DNA from: Bradyrhizobium sp. URHD0069
GTDB lineage: Bacteria; Pseudomonadota; Alphaproteobacteria; Rhizobiales; Xanthobacteraceae
NCBI RefSeq assembly: GCF_000701345.1
Contig: NZ_JNIJ01000046.1
Span: 1-50,733, forward strand
Direction of reading: 5' to 3'
DNA length: 50,733 nucleotides
This document shows, in pieces, positions 49,431 to 50,733 of the stretch. How positions within the stretch are numbered: position 1 is the stretch's first letter; each line of letters begins with the position of its first letter. The notes below the pieces were generated by a model, which searched no databases, was not told the DNA's origin, and saw only the letters and a program-made list of their open reading frames with translations. The translations under genes and the position numbers were made by a program.

Positions 49431-50420
49431 TTGGTGCCCAAACTCATCCGGACATTGCCAATGATATCAATTCTTGCCGTGACGGGGCTCGCGATTCTGG
49501 CGCTGGTTACGCAGGCCGGTGTCCTTGCCCTGCAGCGCGCCTATCCGGCGCAAGGCAAGATGATCGAAGTTGCCGGCGCAACACTCAACGTCGTCGATAT
49601 CGGGCCGCGCGACGCGGTTGGCCCACCTGTTGTGATGATCCATGGCGCCAGCTCAAATCTGGAAGTCATGCGGCAACCGCTCGGCGACAGGCTCGCCAAA
49701 AATCATCGGGTGATTCTGATCGATCGTCCCGGGCATGGCTGGAGCACCCGGGTGCGTGCGCAGGATTCAACGCCGGCTGTTCAAGCCGGGATGATCGACG
49801 AGGCGCTGGAAAGACTCGGCGTCAGCACGGCCATTTTCGTGGTTCATTCCTGGAGCGGCGCGCTGGGCGCGCGCATGGCGCTCGATCATCCGGAGCGTGT
49901 CGCGGGTCTGGTGATGCTGGCGCCGGTGGCCTATCCGTGGCGCGGCGGCGTCGGATGGTACAACAAGATGGTTAGCACCCCCGTGATTGGCCCGCTGCTG
50001 GCCCATACGATCACGCTGCCGCTCGGTTTCTTTTTGGCTGGGCCGGGCGCCCGCGGTGTGTTCCTGCCGCAACTGATGCCGGACGGCTTCGTCGGCAATA
50101 CCGCGACGCCGTTGTTACTGCGTCCGCGCGAATTCCTCGCCAATGCCCATGATCTCGTCACGCTGAAGGCGGCAGTGGCCGAGCAGGCGCCGCGCTACGC
50201 CGATATCAGCGTGCCGACCGTGGTGATTGCAGGTGAGATCGACAAGACCGTGTCGACCAACATTCATTCAAGGCCGTTCGCGCGCACGGTGCCCAGCGCA
50301 AAACTGATCGTGCTGCCCAATGTCGGTCACATGGTGCAATACGCCGCGCCCGACCTCGTGATCGCCGAAATCGACGCCATGATTGACAAGACTCGCAGCA
50401 CTGCGGCTGCCGCGAACTAG
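49431..50420 (+). CDS. Membrane-anchored alpha/beta hydrolase
   Basis: A 329-residue hydrolase with an N-terminal membrane anchor (about 11-35). The oxyanion HG is in VVMIHGASSNLEV, the nucleophile Ser in VHSWSGALGARMA, the Asp in AGEIDKTVS and the His in LPNVGHMVQYA, so the triad is complete. Substrate unknown; haloperoxidase-like or lipase-like members share this form. TTG at 49431 or GTG 49434 or ATG 49461 may be the start; none has a strong ribosome site. Confidence 0.87.
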   Translation: MVPKLIRTLPMISILAVTGLAILALVTQAGVLALQRAYPAQGKMIEVAGATLNVVDIGPRDAVGPPVVMIHGASSNLEVMRQPLGDRLAKNHRVILIDRPGHGWSTRVRAQDSTPAVQAGMIDEALERLGVSTAIFVVHSWSGALGARMALDHPERVAGLVMLAPVAYPWRGGVGWYNKMVSTPVIGPLLAHTITLPLGFFLAGPGARGVFLPQLMPDGFVGNTATPLLLRPREFLANAHDLVTLKAAVAEQAPRYADISVPTVVIAGEIDKTVSTNIHSRPFARTVPSAKLIVLPNVGHMVQYAAPDLVIAEIDAMIDKTRSTAAAAN

Positions 50421-50733
50421 GGCGTGAAGCCATAAATTCTTGGGAGTTGGCGGACGTCCGCTTCTCTAATCGGCCGTTTGGGGTCAAGCACTTTCAGACT
50501 ATCCGCCATCACAGTGTCGATGTCGCTCGCGGGCTCGTGCTTCTCTTCGGAATCGGCACCCAGGCCCTTCCATCATGGGATTCGAAGACGAGGTGGAACA
50601 ATCTTTGGGGCGGCCTTGCCGTCTCACAGACGATAGGTCCAAGCGGACATACGAACTCACCTCATCATCGTCCCGCGAGGGACATCGTTCCACGGCTTGG
50701 TGGAACTCGAGTTTTCTCCTATCGCATTGGTTG
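50421..50733. other. Gene-free right end
   Basis: The last 313 bases hold no supported gene. They contain small palindromes: GCGGACGTCCGC at 50450-50461, GTCCC-GCGA-GGGAC near 50670 and GTTCCAC/GTGGAAC at 50687-50706. A 64-codon minus frame (50499-50693) lacks family or start support. The region may continue as a promoter or repeat beyond the window. Confidence 0.4.

Noticed and set aside
50499..50693. 64-codon minus frame at the right edge
   Set aside because: No start context or family; might be part of a larger gene outside but nothing supports it.
1..50733. Transposase, integrase or attachment site
   Set aside because: I searched the translated frames by eye and found none; the short repeats lack coding capacity and no direct-repeat att pair was seen.

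Overview
The window comes from a GC-rich alphaproteobacterium, most likely Bradyrhizobium or a close relative in the Nitrobacteraceae. The inference rests on protein style (TctABC and Bug receptors, a DUF3311/sodium-solute symporter pair, a DUF5996 protein, a cysteine-free L36) and on several families of short palindromic intergenic repeats of the kind common in Bradyrhizobium. No database search was possible, so the taxon is inferred. I see no rRNA, tRNA, CRISPR array, recognisable transposase or phage gene.

Layout. 1-655: no gene, but four repeat elements. 656-5358: catabolic genes (SDR dehydrogenase, Old Yellow Enzyme-type reductase, divergent GFA protein, benzoylformate-decarboxylase-like ThDP enzyme). 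5410-10028 (minus): a tripartite tricarboxylate transporter operon (tctC, tctB, tctA) ending in a flavin monooxygenase. 10322-16061: M20 deacylase/peptidase, a Glu/Asp-type ABC transporter (gltI-J-K-L) with an attenuator hairpin after gltI, and a D-amino-acid transaminase. 16367-18306: a Tat-exported DsrE-like protein next to a fused DoxD-DoxA thiosulfate:quinone oxidoreductase. 18514-22861: secreted serine hydrolase overlapping an acyltransferase, then a DUF3311 small protein with its sodium/solute symporter. 22961-24493: DHA2-type drug exporter.

24630-38257 is a surface polysaccharide locus: WecG/TagA glycosyltransferase, Wzy-like polymerase, two CelD-type GNAT transferases plus a remnant of a third, Wzx-like flippase, secreted GH5 glycanase, a Wzz/BY-kinase-type co-polymerase whose kinase motifs are destroyed, a GT4 glycosyltransferase and a GINT1-N-like protein. 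Its middle part (about 29.0-31.9 kb) looks richer in AT-ending codons than the flanks, which suggests acquisition. No initiating phosphoglycosyltransferase or outer-membrane export protein is visible, so the locus depends on genes elsewhere or continues under other control.

38421-50733 is mostly ordinary: DUF5996 protein, WrbA, pirin with a divergent LysR regulator and a perfect operator-like palindrome, an orphan Bug receptor, YbaK and HAD proteins in an overlapping pair, a quinone-oxidoreductase-like MDR protein, the remnant of an amidohydrolase, a delta-9-type desaturase, rpmJ with two good sigma-70 promoters, a periplasmic TPR protein, a 60-residue small protein and an alpha/beta hydrolase.

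The most promising items for follow-up are the Tat-DsrE/DoxDA pair with its upstream dyad, the pseudokinase co-polymerase in the polysaccharide locus, the GNAT array with a decayed third copy, and the GFA protein that has lost one of its two metal-binding motifs.
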